Assembly (NCBI GenBank): GCA_964469925.1
Contig: CAYXZL010000015.1
Span: 1 to 30,431, forward strand
DNA: 30,431 nt
Reading direction: 5' to 3'
Origin: CAYXZL01 sp964469925
GTDB lineage: Bacteria; Patescibacteriota; Gracilibacteria; Absconditabacterales; Absconditicoccaceae
Shown: positions 1 through 11,900 of the stretch, one piece after another
Layout of the letters: the number at the start of each line of letters is the position of its first letter
Position numbering within the stretch: the stretch's first letter is position 1
Notes under the pieces: generated by a model
Seen by the model: only the letters and a program-made list of their open reading frames with translations
Told to the model about the DNA's origin: nothing
Database searches by the model: none
Position numbers and translations under genes: made by a program

Positions 1-316
1 CACCGTTACAAACACCTTCATCAGGACTGACCAGCACACAATTCCCCTGTTCATCAGGTACACCCAAACACAACACCTCGGACATATTTTTGCCGATTTG
101 CTTTGCTGGGAAGTTTGTCACCGCTATGATCTGCTTCCCTATCAGCTCCTTTGGTTCATAATTAACAAGGCGGGCACACGACTTCTTGATCCCAATTTCC
201 TCGCCAAAATCTATGATCACATAATGCGTAGAATATTTTGCGTCTGGTATCAGCGATGCTTCTCTGATCGTACCAGTATGTATCTGCACTTTCTCAAAAT
301 CCTCATACGATATCAT
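1..316 (-). CDS. csaA: CsaA-like tRNA-binding (EMAP/OB-fold) protein, 3' end outside window
   Basis: Partial gene; 105 codons from the start are visible. The protein opens MISYEDFEKVQIHTGTI and contains ARLVNYEPKELIGKQ, VTNFPAKQIGKNMSEVL and GVPDEQGNCVLVSPD. This is the order and spacing of the stand-alone tRNA-binding domain (OB fold) of CsaA and of the C-terminal domain of methionyl-tRNA synthetase. CsaA family members are about 110 aa, so little is missing. By family knowledge it binds tRNA as a homodimer and is sometimes described as a chaperone; the role here is inferred. An in-frame ATG six codons upstream (332-334) is possible, but 316 matches the family start better. It lies 38 nt after the SulP stop on the same strand, so co-transcription is likely. 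No in-frame TGA was seen. Confidence 0.85.
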   Translation of the reverse strand, partial: MISYEDFEKVQIHTGTIREASLIPDAKYSTHYVIIDFGEEIGIKKSCARLVNYEPKELIGKQIIAVTNFPAKQIGKNMSEVLCLGVPDEQGNCVLVSPDEGVCNG

Positions 317-354
317 TTTCTCTAGTGGATGCATAAAGGATGGTTCGTTTGTAG

Positions 355-1983
355 TTATACAAGTGTTTTTTTCAACCATGTTACACATGATCTCATCGTA
401 GGGAAAGTGCGATCTTCTGGTATAAGATTTGGGATAATGCCAATACTCCTCAGGAGTGATTCTGGTTGCTTTTTTAGTCATGTACATGCCACTATGATTC
501 CCCTTATCTCTAAGTCCAAAATTGCCTCCTCTAGGGCGTATAATCCAGATTGATCAATAAATGGCACCTTTTTCATACGAAAGATAACTATCTTGATGTC
601 TGGTGTTTCTTTTACCAATTTTTTAAATGACTCTGTGAACCCAAAAAACAAGGGTCAGTAGAGGTGCTTTATATAAACACTTTCCCTAATTTTTGCCGGA
701 ATGGTGTCTTCATCCTTTCGTTGCTCTTCTTGTTCATGTGCATCGAACATTCATACCTCGGTCTCAGCATGAGCGATATCACTCATTTTCTTCATAAAAA
801 GGACTGCTGCCAACACCATACCAATACCCACTGCTTCGATTAGATCTACAAATACGGTGAGCAAAAGAACCACTATCATGATGACTGCGTCGCTCCTGGG
901 TATATGTGTTATGTGCTTGATTCCTCTATAATCAATGATACCTACTCAGACTGTTATCAATATGGCTGCCAATACTGCTGTAGGCACATATTGCACATAC
1001 TGTCACAGTCACAATAGTATTGCTCATAGCACGATACCATGCAAAACACCTGATAGTCTCGTACTAGCACCTGCTCTTATGTTGACTAGGGTCCTCATAG
1101 TTGCTCCGGCTCCTGGTATACCACCAAACAGTGCGGCAATCGTATTGCCAACTCCTTGACCAATGAGCTCTTGATTACTATTGTGTTTCGTTTTGGTCAC
1201 CGTGTCTGCAACGACCGATGTCAGCAACGAGTCTATTGACCCTAATGCTGCTAGCGTTATTCCTGAGATGACAATAAAGTGCCATTGATCAAGCAACAGT
1301 GATCGGGAAAACAGTCACTGAAAATGAGGTAATCCTTGTGGTATGGAGCCAATGGTAGGCACATCAAAGCCAAAGATAATAGCAACGATCGTCACAATGA
1401 CTAGTGCAGCCAAGGTGCTTGGTATTTTTTTTGTTATTTTAGGGAGTCCATATATGATAGCGATTGTTAGTATCGCTAGTATTACCGATCGCCGATTGAT
1501 AGCTGCAAGTGGCGTCAGGATATTTTGCAGCACAGCGATAATCCCCTGGGGAGATTGATGTCCTAGTAAGGGGAAGATTTGTAGTATGATAATGATGACA
1601 CCGATACCTGTCATAAATCAGGATACAACTGGATAGGGGATATATTTTATATACTGTCATATTTTCATCACTCCAAATAATACTTGGCAGATCCCCGCAA
1701 TGACAAATGTCATAATAATCAACGGTAATCCTGATTCCATATTACCCATCAATGCTATTGCTGCCGCCACTACTGTTGCTGACACGACAGTCATCGGTCC
1801 AGTTGGTCCACTTACCTGTGTTGGTGTGCCTCCCAGCAATGCTGCTATGATACCCAGTATAATAGCTCCATACAAACCCGCGGCAGCACCCATTCACGAT
1901 TGTAACCCAAATGCCAGTGCCATCGGCAATGCAACGATTCCTGCTGTTAGTCCTCCAAAGATGTCTCATTTTTTTACTTTCAT
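355..1983 (-). CDS. SulP-family anion permease with C-terminal STAS domain
   Basis: Predicted 542-aa inner-membrane transporter for sulfate, bicarbonate or a similar anion. The start MKVKKGDIFGGLTAGIVALP is typical of SulP proteins. It is followed by hydrophobic segments including LLGGTPTQVSGPTGPMTV (the conserved TPTQVSGPTGPM region) and GGIPGAGATMRTLVNIRAGA. The C-terminal ~110 residues form a STAS domain with the phosphoacceptor-like loop VPFIDQSGLYALEEAI (D about residue 477). Under the standard code this gene breaks into at least three fragments at TGA codons (for example 1024-1026 and 1894-1896). With TGA=Gly it is intact and ends at TAA (355-357). It sits between lysA (114 nt upstream) and the csaA-like gene. 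Substrate cannot be told from sequence. Confidence 0.93.
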
Positions 1984-2097
1984 ATTTTGTTTGTAAGCAA
2001 ATAAAAATGCACCTGGTTGTGGTGATATGTTATACGCACCCTTTGCTAGGCTTTGGTGGTGATCATAGGCATGTATATGGGCAATACAACGGCGAGT

Positions 2098-3360
2098 TTA
2101 CCCCACTATGTTCTCGTTTTGTGTTATTTGTTCTAAGGTTTGTCTTTGCCTCATCACGCCAATTGACCCATCGCTTTTTAGCAATACTTCTGCTGCTTCT
2201 GGGTAGGAGTTATAGTTTTTCATTGCCATGGAAGCATTATATGCTCCACAGGACTGTATCACACAATAGTCACCAATGCCTGCCTGTTCTAATGAAATTG
2301 GCTCGATATCATCACACTGATAGAGAATACATGTCAGCAGATCTCCGCTTTCGCAACAATGTCCTACCACTACATAATCCCTATAATTAGCGTTGCCGTT
2401 GCTTGGTGTTTTTTTGATAATGTAGATTGGTTGTTGGATACCATACATTGATACTCTTGGTAACTCTGTCATGCCCGTATTGAGCTTGATGAACTGGTAG
2501 CCATCTGGTCATGTATCCACTATGTCTTCTATGCGTGCCACCACACTACAGGTATTCATGACGAGAAACTTTCATGGTTCGATTTCCAACGATATCTTTC
2601 TGCCTGTTTCCTGATAAAATTGTTCTATAATTTCAGAAACAGCACTACCAATGGCCTCTATATCTGCCGTTTTTTCATATGGCATGATTGCTATTTTGAA
2701 ACCGCCGCCCATATTGAGTGTTGTCACATCAGGCAACTGTTTCATCAATTGGATTGCTTGTTGTGCTGCCTCTGCCCATGCTGCTGGCGTATTTTCTGAT
2801 CCAATATGAATATGGAGTTTAGTGATACTGAGAGAATAATTGTTGGCGATTGTTTTTGCCTGATCAACATATTCATGTCGTATACCAAAACTTGATGTTG
2901 GTCAGCCAGTGTCTATTTTTTTGAAAGCACCTGATCAGACTCCAGGATTAATTCTGATTCCTACTGAACCACCCGCCTGCTGCTTGCCGTAATACTCCAA
3001 CTGATGCAGACTTGTTGAAACAAACTGTATACCTTTTCCCAGCAAATCTGGTAGGTCCGTAGGAAGTTGTTGTCATGACAATTGGATGTGTTGTCCTGGT
3101 ATGCCTGCTGCTAGTGCCCTAACCACTTCATACTCACTACTTGCATCTATTTGGATACCATAACTATGAAATAGCCTTAGGATATTTACATTGGGATTTG
3201 CTTTCATCGCATATCTAACCGTCAATCAATAGCGATGGGGAAATTGTAGCACCTTTTCCGCCTGTTGCCTCAATAAGTCTTCACTATAGACATAACAGGG
3301 TGTGCTTGTCCTGTTTTGAATGTGATTGATGACCTCATCAGTGATAAACTGTGTTTGCAT
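2098..3360 (-). CDS. lysA: Diaminopimelate decarboxylase (LysA)
   Basis: 420-aa PLP-dependent fold-III decarboxylase that converts meso-diaminopimelate to L-lysine. Recognisable elements in order: N-terminal TPCYVYSEDLLRQQAEKV; the PLP-lysine motif YAMKANPNVNIL; KLHIHIGSE; the glycine-rich phosphate loop LNMGGGF; the EPGK motif; and the active-site cysteine motif HCCESGDLLT near the C terminus. Length matches the family. In-frame TGA at 3226-3228 and elsewhere codes for Gly; the true stop is TAA at 2098-2100. The start at 3360 is chosen because the 5'-extended frame runs back through an intrinsic terminator at 3382-3407. Only about 20 nt separate that terminator from the ATG, so expression probably depends on read-through of the structured leader. 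Confidence 0.93.
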
Positions 3361-3381
3361 CGTATTTTGCTGTATGACAAT

Positions 3382-3407
3382 AAAAAAACCTGCCGTGAGT
3401 GGCAGGT
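3382..3407 (-). terminator. Rho-independent terminator before lysA
   Basis: On the minus strand ACCTGCC, a six-base loop ACTCAC and GGCAGGT form a 7-bp stem, followed directly by a run of seven T. It lies 21 nt before the lysA ATG, so it can end transcripts from the lipoprotein gene or act as the off-state of an attenuator. Confidence 0.8.
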
Positions 3408-3608
3408 CTGTATGTGTGTAAGGTACTCGCGTTTTTTGCACTACACCACTCTCCTGCCATGTCTGATACTTGGCTTCTTGCTTGGTGTAGTAACTGTTGT
3501 TTGTGTTATTAGATGCATATTTATATGGGTTTTCAAAGTGGTGGATAGCAGGCTTATAGAGATGAGTATGCTGATTGCAAGCGGATCTGGATGGGTGATA
3601 CAAGCCTG
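3382..3608 (-). promoter_or_regulatory. Structured, terminator-bearing leader upstream of lysA (possible attenuator or riboswitch)
   Basis: The RNA is read on the minus strand. It begins immediately after the stop of the upstream lipoprotein gene. Visible helices: CAGGCTT (3608-3602) pairs with AAGCCTG (3555-3549), enclosing about 46 nt. ACTACACC (3491-3484) pairs with GGTGTAGT (3447-3440). ACCTGCC (3407-3401) pairs with GGCAGGT (3394-3388) and is followed by seven U, making an intrinsic terminator. An upstream GGCAGG (3458-3453) could instead pair with the terminator's left arm CCTGCC, giving a mutually exclusive antiterminator. The position directly before lysA suggests control by lysine or a related signal, but I do not see the conserved lysine-riboswitch or T-box core. 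The ligand is unknown. Confidence 0.5.
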
Positions 3609-4661
3609 TTACTTCACCACTATTCTTGTTGATCAAGCTATTCCCGTATCGGTGTGGTAACTCACAGCTATATTGATATGCGTACCAACTGGAAACATGT
3701 TGTTTGTTTTGATAGATTGGAACATATCCTGTAAACCCATGCTGGCATTGGCGGCATCTGAGTCATTCATGATTGTATAGTGTGAAGATGCAGGTAGATT
3801 GTAGCTATAGCTGTAAGGATCTACGCCATGAGACTCGGCTGATGTTACGATTGGTTGAAAAGTAATATGTATTGGACATTGGATATCATGTGCAAGACTA
3901 ACTGTAGTTCCGCTTACCTGTATTGCATCGACTGAACCTTGTTGTGCCTCTCTTGCCAGTTCTGCGTAGTCGTCAGGCGATATGGTTGGATTTCAGATCG
4001 TCACTTCATCTCATCGGTATGTTGTTGTAGTTGTCTGAAAATAGGATGTCCCTTGGATACCTTGGAATTGTTGTTGATTGGATACTGCATCCATGTTGAA
4101 TCGCCTATTGGATGGATAGCTATAATTAAAATCTATTGGCGTCATATTTCATCAGGCGGCTATGGCGGTCATCATATTGACTGTACAGAAACATTTTAGG
4201 GCTTGTAATCATGGTGTCTCTGGTGACATCGCTCTGAGAGAATCGCATATCTGTGACATGGAGGGAACCAAGCAGGTATCTTTGTGCAACATGTAGTACA
4301 TGTTATTGGTTCCATATACGTCCACCAATGCATCAAAATTGAGTGCGTCCTGTGCTTGTCTCTGGCGATATTGTGTTGGATCAAGACTGCAGAGGTCCTG
4401 TGTGTAGACCCATGTTGTCGGGTTTTCTTTCAAGAGATGTGTTAATGTTGCTGCTGTTTCCCCTACTGTCATCGATGCTCCTGTACATTGGTTGTAGATT
4501 CTTGTATTTTTTATCGCTTCTAGATCTCACTTACCTTTGGAAAAATTTTTGCTAGGACCGCATCCGAACAAGATACCAAACAATGCCGCTCACAAAAGGA
4601 CTCTGAGCACAGTATGTCAAGACAACTTCCTCATTATGCCGCTTCACTCATAGTGTTCCAT
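3609..4661 (-). CDS. Putative exported lipoprotein, family not recognised
   Basis: 350-aa reading frame with several TGA-Gly codons (for example 4209-4211, 4149-4154, 4011-4013), ending in TAA (3609-3611). The start MEHYEGSGIMRKL is preceded by AGGTGG eight bases upstream, a good ribosome site. The N terminus has a basic patch and a hydrophobic stretch VLRVLLGAALFGILFGC. The LFGC tetrad resembles a lipobox, so cleavage and lipidation at that Cys is inferred. The mature part is rich in Asn, Thr, Tyr and Ser, with a Cys-containing middle segment and a T5-6 run (TTTTT) near the centre. I do not recognise a domain. It precedes the lysA leader without a gap. An attached-protein or adhesion role would be a guess. 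Confidence 0.7.
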
Positions 4662-4973
4662 GTACTTTACCACCTGATAAAGACTCTTTCTTTGCCTTTT
4701 GACTTTTGGTGTTTTATACTTCTTTATGGTTGTTTTTCCAGTAGTTCCTTTGCTATCTCTATATATAGAAAAACTGTGATACTTTGTCACCTCTGTCTTT
4801 TTTATTGACATTTCTGCATAATTTCTTACTTTCTTGGGTTGCGTGATCCTTAACAGGTTAGAATATCGGTTTTCTAGCTAAGGTTAGTGACATGACATCA
4901 TGGTCAATAAACGCTATGGTATCAGGTCATTTTTTTTGATTATCTAAACCAACCACCTTAATTTATTACATGT
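4662..4973. other. Divergent intergenic region, 312 nt
   Basis: This stretch separates the minus-strand lipoprotein from the plus-strand gene at 4974 and should hold promoters for both. It is T-rich on the plus strand with no convincing ORF in any frame when TGA is read as Gly. A TTGACA hexamer at about 4804-4809 lacks a well-spaced -10. Just before 4974 there is TTTG, 20 nt, then TAATTTAT, which loosely resembles a Bacteroidota-type promoter (TTTG/TAnnTTTG). That resemblance is weak and only of interest because the following gene looks foreign. Confidence 0.35.
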
Positions 4974-5636
4974 ATGAAAAAACCATTCGCAGTACTCGTC
5001 GCCCTTTTGCTCGGAACTTTCGCTTTCTCTCAGGCACCATCAGGATCAGAACAATCAAAAGCCCTCAATATTAAGAGTGGCGTTGTCGTTCCTTTTGATT
5101 CAGCGATGCTTATGATTGAAATGTTCCAGGATAGTATGGAAAAATTTTTCCCGCTGACCTTATCGCGGGAGCAATCTCCAGAAAATCCCCGAACGAATCA
5201 CACTTACCACGACACCAATCCCGACTCCGCGGCAAATGTATTTGCCTCAAGAACCTGGGGAACTATGCATGAGTTGGAAGTTCACGCCTATGAGCTTTCC
5301 AAATACCTGGGATACGGACAGTTTCTGCAGTTCAGTACGATTGGGAAAAGAAATGGTCGGACTTACTATATCGGGGTAGATATAACACCCATATCAGTGA
5401 CCATTCAATGCAAGGAGCTTTGTGTGCGGTGTGTCGATAATGTGGTCGAGTTTGTGCTATGTAATGAAAGCTACCCCGTCAACAAAGACTACGAATTATC
5501 CGTAACAAATTCTCTATATTCAGCCAGGGTTACATTAGTATTAGACCCTCGTTCTGCATTTCTTTATGACATTCCTGGAGCGTTTTATTCATCGTCGCTC
5601 CCTCAATTAATTAAACTTACAACTCAGCACTTTTAG
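4974..5636 (+). CDS. Secreted protein of unknown function, atypical codon use (possible recent transfer)
   Basis: 220 aa. It starts MKKPFAVLVALLLGTFAFSQ, a classic signal peptide whose end (AFSQA) is reminiscent of Bacteroidota secreted proteins. The rest has no domain I recognise; there is a Cys cluster (QCKELCVRC) near residues 142-150. All roughly ten glycines use GGN codons and none uses TGA, whereas neighbouring genes use TGA for glycine repeatedly. The gene therefore reads identically under the standard code and code 25. It ends in TAG (5634-5636), followed after two bases by a perfect 16-bp hairpin. Taken together, horizontal acquisition or a chimeric assembly is plausible; a host gene that happens to avoid TGA is the alternative. 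Confidence 0.75.
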   Translation: MKKPFAVLVALLLGTFAFSQAPSGSEQSKALNIKSGVVVPFDSAMLMIEMFQDSMEKFFPLTLSREQSPENPRTNHTYHDTNPDSAANVFASRTWGTMHELEVHAYELSKYLGYGQFLQFSTIGKRNGRTYYIGVDITPISVTIQCKELCVRCVDNVVEFVLCNESYPVNKDYELSVTNSLYSARVTLVLDPRSAFLYDIPGAFYSSSLPQLIKLTTQHF

Positions 5637-5638
5637 CC

Positions 5639-5681
5639 GTTTGCCCTTCCCCTCCGTATTCGTTTGAGGGGAAGGGCAAAC
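5639..5681. repeat. Perfect 16-bp inverted repeat after the secreted gene
   Basis: GTTTGCCCTTCCCCTC (5639-5654) and GAGGGGAAGGGCAAAC (5666-5681) are perfect reverse complements around an 11-nt loop. It begins two bases after the TAG stop at 5636. No T-run follows on either strand, so it is not a standard intrinsic terminator. It could be a transcript-stabilising 3' hairpin, a Rho-independent terminator of a different organism's style, or the trace of an inserted element. 5682-5906 contains no convincing ORF and leads into the giant gene. Confidence 0.8.
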
Positions 5682-5906
5682 CCCACCATAGATGTTCAGC
5701 TTTCACCGTTACACTACCCTTTTGATTCTATCACTGTCTGATTTTCTCCTCTTTTGATTCGCTACTTTCAACCCCTTCCTTGCAAGTCATAGCATATCAC
5801 AGTTTCGCTAAATGGACAGTATGTTCGATGGCTGACCTAGGACAATATTCACCCTTATATGGGATCGTGACTATACTCGTAGTATTCATACTGGCCTATT
5901 GTATGC

Positions 5907-8900
5907 ATGCACCTCACACGAGATAGAATCAAATGCTCTCAACGATATACTGCTTTGGTCGCCAAACCGCACTTGGTGATTGTGTTATCTGTTTTTTTGG
6001 TGAGTTATCTTTTGCAGTCGCTATTTCATGCACTCGAATCCTTTGCTGAAGATCCTATTGACCATACACGTTTGGTAGCACTGTTTGTCGATACGACTAT
6101 CTACGATGCCATCAAACCTGATCTCCAACGGTATACTGTGGACTACATCCAAGCCTCTATGTCCAATACCAAAGTCTTGGTCATGCCTATTGATACGAGC
6201 AATACCATGGCGTGGGATATTGAAAAAGTCATTGATAACCTCTACCAAGAAGGAGAGGAAGATAGTTCCTCGACACTCGAAGGGCTCATTTTGGTCGGAG
6301 ATATTCCCTTACCTGTGATCAATGATCGTGGCTACATCTACCCCAGCATCTACCCCTATGTTGATAGAGAGGATACGCTGTATGTTTTCAATCAAGACTC
6401 ACACTATTTTGAGCTAAACCCCGTTAGTAACAAAACACCTCAACCAGAACTGTGGCATGGCGTCATGCCTTTTGGCAATGATCCAGACGCCTACCATCAG
6501 TTTTTCACTAAACTGAAACGTTATGCCTCCAACCCTGGTGATTTTGTCGCCAAGAAGATCTGGTATGATGACCTGGTTCAGATGAAGCAAACATTTTTGC
6601 ATGATAATGTTGGCTATTACGCAAACAACTTTTTGTTTGCTGAAGATATGGCGTACAAAAGGCAGACCAACTTGATGGTGGATGTCATGCAAGAAAGCCA
6701 TGAACGTGTTGTACAAGACACACTTGGTGAATTAGCTGACGCTGTCGCAGTCGGTAATGGCGATAGTGACCCAGCTACGGCTGATTTTGATGATGCGTTT
6801 GACAACTATGCTAACACCGTCAATACTGCACTCAGCGATACAAACAGTTCTCTCGAGAGTACCAAATGACTGGCCAATAATGTACCCACGTTGTTTTTGG
6901 AGAAGACCATGAGAGAACTTATGAAGCCCTATACTGAGCTCTATGCTGCAAGCTACCGTAGTACTTTAGCCAGAAGGCTGGCTGCTAGTGGTAGATGGAA
7001 CAATAGCTCTCTGATCAATAGCCATATCGAGAAAACCAGTCATCTTGACGATCTCTTGGTTCGCAATATCAACACTGATCTTGAGCCTGTAGTGATGAGC
7101 TTCAACCAGCTGATGGAAGAGGTTCTCAACCAACAGATTGCTTCTGGCAACTATCATATGGTCGTTCCTATCCTCACTCGTGTGGACGAATATGACGATC
7201 ACAAGATTAGCGTGCAGACTCTCGCTGCTCAATGCTCTGGTGATGTGACGACCTGGAAGGACAACCCTTATGAATGAGACCTCAAAAACCTCTGGGCAAT
7301 TTGGGAAAACTATTATTTTGGTAGTCCTGTCTATGACATACAAAACCCGCTTGACCTGACATTTTATAGATGAAGTTATCTGAACTTCACAGGACTAGAA
7401 CAGCTTCATGACTATAACTATGAAGATACTAGCGATTTTGCTGAGGCTCGTCAGAAGTCTGTCTGATGAAGCTATGGTTTCAATGATAGGCAAGTCATGG
7501 CTAGCAGAGGCTATAATGCACTCAACGCCAAAGCTGATCAAGCGAAGTACGATGTCCATGATGAGATCATGAAGGGTTGTAAGGACCTTTCCATGGAAGA
7601 GTTTGTCAGATCGTACTGGTGATGACATAGTCCGCTCAATCTTGGACAAAACACCAATGGTGGGCTTGCACTCAAAAACCCCAATGAACTCTATGCTTGG
7701 AAACCTCTATGGGATCAGATGCTCTTCAATACTGATATTGGATGAACACTCTATGATATTGCTGGAGCAAGACTCACACCCAAGAAGATAGAGTACACGA
7801 ATAGTATCCTATCTTCCAGCTTCTACAAAAATGTAGAAAAGATCACCCGTAAGGTTACCGGCCTGCCTTTGTTTTTCAAAAAAGAGTTTGTTGCCAAAAG
7901 ATGACTCTTTCGCTACATCATACCCGTAAGATATTGCAAACTTGATGAAAGAGATTTTTTTCAGTTACCGAGCGATTTTTTTTGGTGGTATAGTAAGAAT
8001 AGACCCTGGCTGACCAGACAATACATGAGTAGCGATCAGACTCGTGTGTGTGGAGAGAAGCAGGCAAGTTTGGGCAACTGGTTCTATCCTCACTTTATCA
8101 TGATGGACTCTAGGCAGTACAACACTGCACCTACTGTCGAGCAGTTGAGTGGTATGAATATCACCACGCCTGACAGGCCCATTGATAGCAAAAGAAACGT
8201 CAGCTTTGCTGGTGTTGGTGGGGATATCGTGACTTTTGTTTATCCCAACCTCTATCATGTCGAAGTCTTTAGTGGTGAGGACAAACAAACTCTCTTGTCT
8301 GCTGATGATATCAAAACACATATTATTGATTATCTGCATCTAGCGGTGGAAAATTACAACCAGCAGCTTTTGGCACAAAAAACGAAAGCTCCTAGTTATT
8401 ATAACTCGCATAAAGACGCGTTTGACTTCCTCTCTGGTGTTACTGCTCATGCCAGTCCCAATCGTGATTACAATCTTTTGCCACAAGACTTTTTTGTTGA
8501 TTATCTTGGCGACCAGGCGATTAATAGTATTGCTGCATTGCTCTATCGGCACAATCTTCCCTGGTCTGAGAAAGTGAGTAAGACGGATGTGTTAGATGAT
8601 ATTCGTACCACCCTCCTCCACACCGACTTAAATGCAAAAGTTAGCAAAAGCTTTACTGACTATCTTACCAAACAGACTGGATATAATGCTATTACTTTGC
8701 CTGCCTATGAGGCTGATGGATATGAAGTAAGCTACCTCAACTCTGATAGGCAAGATTATCTGTTTGACGATAGTGCAGTACCAGCTGTAGTCAATGATAT
8801 CCAGACCCAGCAGTATGGAGACCCGAGCATGTCATTACTTGATCTGGCTTGATCGACAGCGGACCATGTTGCTACGGTCTGTGGCTACCCCATCAGTGAG

Positions 8901-11900
8901 TGATTGTTGGTCTACGACATCAAAAAAGGCGAATCCCCCTGGCGAAATGCCGTCAAATGTCGATGGGAAGAGATGAAGAAAAAACCTTTTGGTATCAGTG
9001 CAAGCTTCAGTACCGATGCTCCTGTTGTGGCTGCTAAAGCACTTCACTCTATAGCGAGCTATGTCGGTGATTGGTCTGCGTATCAGGAACAGCGGAGCAA
9101 CTGGTGATGACTATATCAGAATCGCCAAGAGGAAGAAGACGCTGACAAAGAACTGCTTTCTCAGGGTAGGCCAAGCGTTGACCAGCTTGCCTCAATCCAT
9201 CACGCACTAAGTTTTTCTCTTGATCCTTATAGTGTTTCTGTCGACCCAGAGGCAACAACACAGACTGCCATGCTACGCATCAGTGCATCTCAAGACATCG
9301 GTCCTATCCCTCTACGTCTCAGCAGTACTGGTATCAATTGTCTTGGGGTGGCATCATTTGGAGACCGCCTTTGTGACGAAGCAGTTACTCGTACTATCAA
9401 TCCTTACCAAGAGGAACTCTTATTACCTATCACTGTCTATGGCAATAGGGTCGGAGAATCTGATTTGATTGCTCGTATTTGTATAGCTGGTGATTGTATC
9501 CACAAGAGAGCGACACTGTCCTTTACCCAAGGAGCGGTTAGTCGCATCAGTATCCTTAGTAGTCTTGATAAGGTCATCAGAGCTAGTCGTCTTCCTTTTT
9601 CGCTAGAAGGATTCGATGCTTTCAACAATAGGATCTGACTCCAATCAGATGAGTTTGTCGTACGCGTTGACCATGGACACCTGAGTAACGATGGAGCCAA
9701 ACAATTATCGTTTTTCGATTTTCGTGATACGCACTATATCTACTATGCTCCCGATGATCAAAATATCAGTACCGACACTATCCGTGTTTACAAAAAATCT
9801 CTGGGTAAACCTGATGTCTTGATCACAGAAAAAACCGTACTTTTAGTCAATGCTCGCTTACAAGTCAGTGTTACCAACAATCCTATTACCAGCTTGGCTT
9901 ATAGCTTGCCTGATAGCCTTGCGAGCCTGTATACAGTTGACTCTGCTCTTATCCCTCAGCTAGTCACCAGTCGCATTCCTAGCCTTCAGCTCAAACTCCT
10001 TGACGATAGTTGACAGGCTGTCTGATGATATATTTCTGTTCAGAGTATTTCCGATTTTATGCGTGTTGGTGTGGTTCGTTCGCTCCCCTATCGCAATGAC
10101 TCTGCTAGCTGACAGCTCTATCAAACACGTTTTGTAGAACAACCAGACTTTTTCCTCACCTGAGGTTGAGTCACTATTGCACTTTTTCCTCGCGGTCCAG
10201 CTGGTAATGATGTGCTTCGCAGTACTATTGCTGGTCATGAACAAGGGTTTGATCTTCCACTTCAGGTCTATCACGCTTCGCCCTTTTCTCTTAGCTTGAG
10301 TGTTTCTGGTGCTCAGTATAGTGAACAAGCTATTGCTCTCAATAAATCCAGTACTCGTCCTCTTGATGTTACTGTGCGTGATTACCGATGAAATATTGTC
10401 ACTACTGATGTCCCCTTGGCTTTAGAGACATTTGGTTCTGTTTCTTTTGATTGAGAGGACACAGTTTTTGTCACAGCAACGGGACTTTCTTCCTATCGTC
10501 TCACCACAGCTGATCATGGCTGACGTGGCTATGTTTCTGCTACCATTGAAGGACGCGACCTTAGTCAGCAACGTGCGGCAGTTGCTGTTGTTACTGTTCA
10601 GGATAGCTTTATTCCTCTTTCGGGGCTCAACACCCTTTACCTCAATTTACGGTGATCTGACTGGTGAAACATTATTGATACAGCAAAACACTCTCAGGTT
10701 CAGCATATGTTTGCTAGTTCTGATAAGCTACTGTGAATGACGTCTCCTTTGTTGAACGAATCTGATATTGCCTATTCTCCTTTTACGATTGATCGTCACT
10801 ATCAGGTTCGTAGCTCGACCTTGCCAGACAGCATATTTTTTGATCCATCGCTAGCATCCATGCGTGTCGGACGTATCGCATCCTTTGCTTTGCCTAGCTA
10901 CACGATACGCTTCGTTACTGGTCGAGATCAGGTATCTTTTGCACATAACACAAGCAATAGCTTTGTAGGAGTGATCACTGACGACTCATTCTCTTGGAAA
11001 TCCAGCAAGTTATGATCTAGGCAGCTATGGCAATGAGACCATCTCCTCTGGGATAGCTCAACTCAGTTTACTGATCCTAGCTTCCGTATTATCTATGCTG
11101 GTAGCTCACGCAATAATTATGCACTCTGGCAGCTTCTTTATCGTTGATCCTCTTTTGGTGAAGCAGTATTCTTTGCTGACAATGCTACTCTTACGGAGAA
11201 TGCAGTCACTATTACGGACACGCATTTTCAGCTTTCATCTGTGTGGGCGGGTGGTTGAACCAATACTGTTCGCATCCGATGACTCAGTAGTGCCAAACCC
11301 TACCAGTTGGACTTATCGTACCAGTCTATTACTGATAGTAATGATCCTGCCAAGGACATCTGATTCCTGGGTGATTTTGCCAATATTACCCTCTTTGCCC
11401 AAGGCGAAAGGCTGTGAGAGGCCACCAGACAGTATTCCTCTCCCTATGCTATCAATATCGGCGACCCGCTCTTGGAACGTATCGAGCATAACCCAACGAT
11501 TGGTGGTAGTGAGTATGATGATTGACCTGGACAACGCATCTACGCTGATGAATGAAATGGAGTCAAGTTTGTCAAAGACATCGATTTCAACAACGATGCC
11601 TTACGCGACATGGTGATTGCACACCATGATGGTAGCATGAGTCTTTTGAAAAACTATGGCGGTAACGATGCCTATCACGACCTGTGAGCACTGTTGTTTG
11701 CGGCGGATGGCATTCGTGATGTCTTTGTGGGTGATGTTGATGCCAACGGTTATGATGATATCCTAGTATGGACCAACACCAATCGTTTGAGAGTTTACAA
11801 AAATGAGCTTGGTAGTTTTGATGTGGACGGAAACCCACTGTGTTTGGGTGTTGCGTGATGACCTGATAGCCTTGATCGTGTCTATCAGCTCTTTGTGCAG

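Noticed and set aside
1439..1996. Antisense and alternate-frame ORFs over the transporter gene
   Set aside because: They mirror the SulP coding frame and have no recognisable family features.
3430..3460. T-box sequence (AGAGTGGT resembles AGGGTGGT)
   Set aside because: The rest of the T-box consensus (ACCGCG) and a recognisable Stem I are missing.
3361..3636. Longer N terminus for LysA starting at a TTG near 3636
   Set aside because: The extension reads through an intrinsic terminator (3382-3407) and looks non-coding; MQTQFITDEV at 3360 matches the expected enzyme start.
5639..5681. Standard intrinsic terminator for the gene at 4974
   Set aside because: The stem is strong, but no T-run follows on either strand; kept as a hairpin of unknown role.
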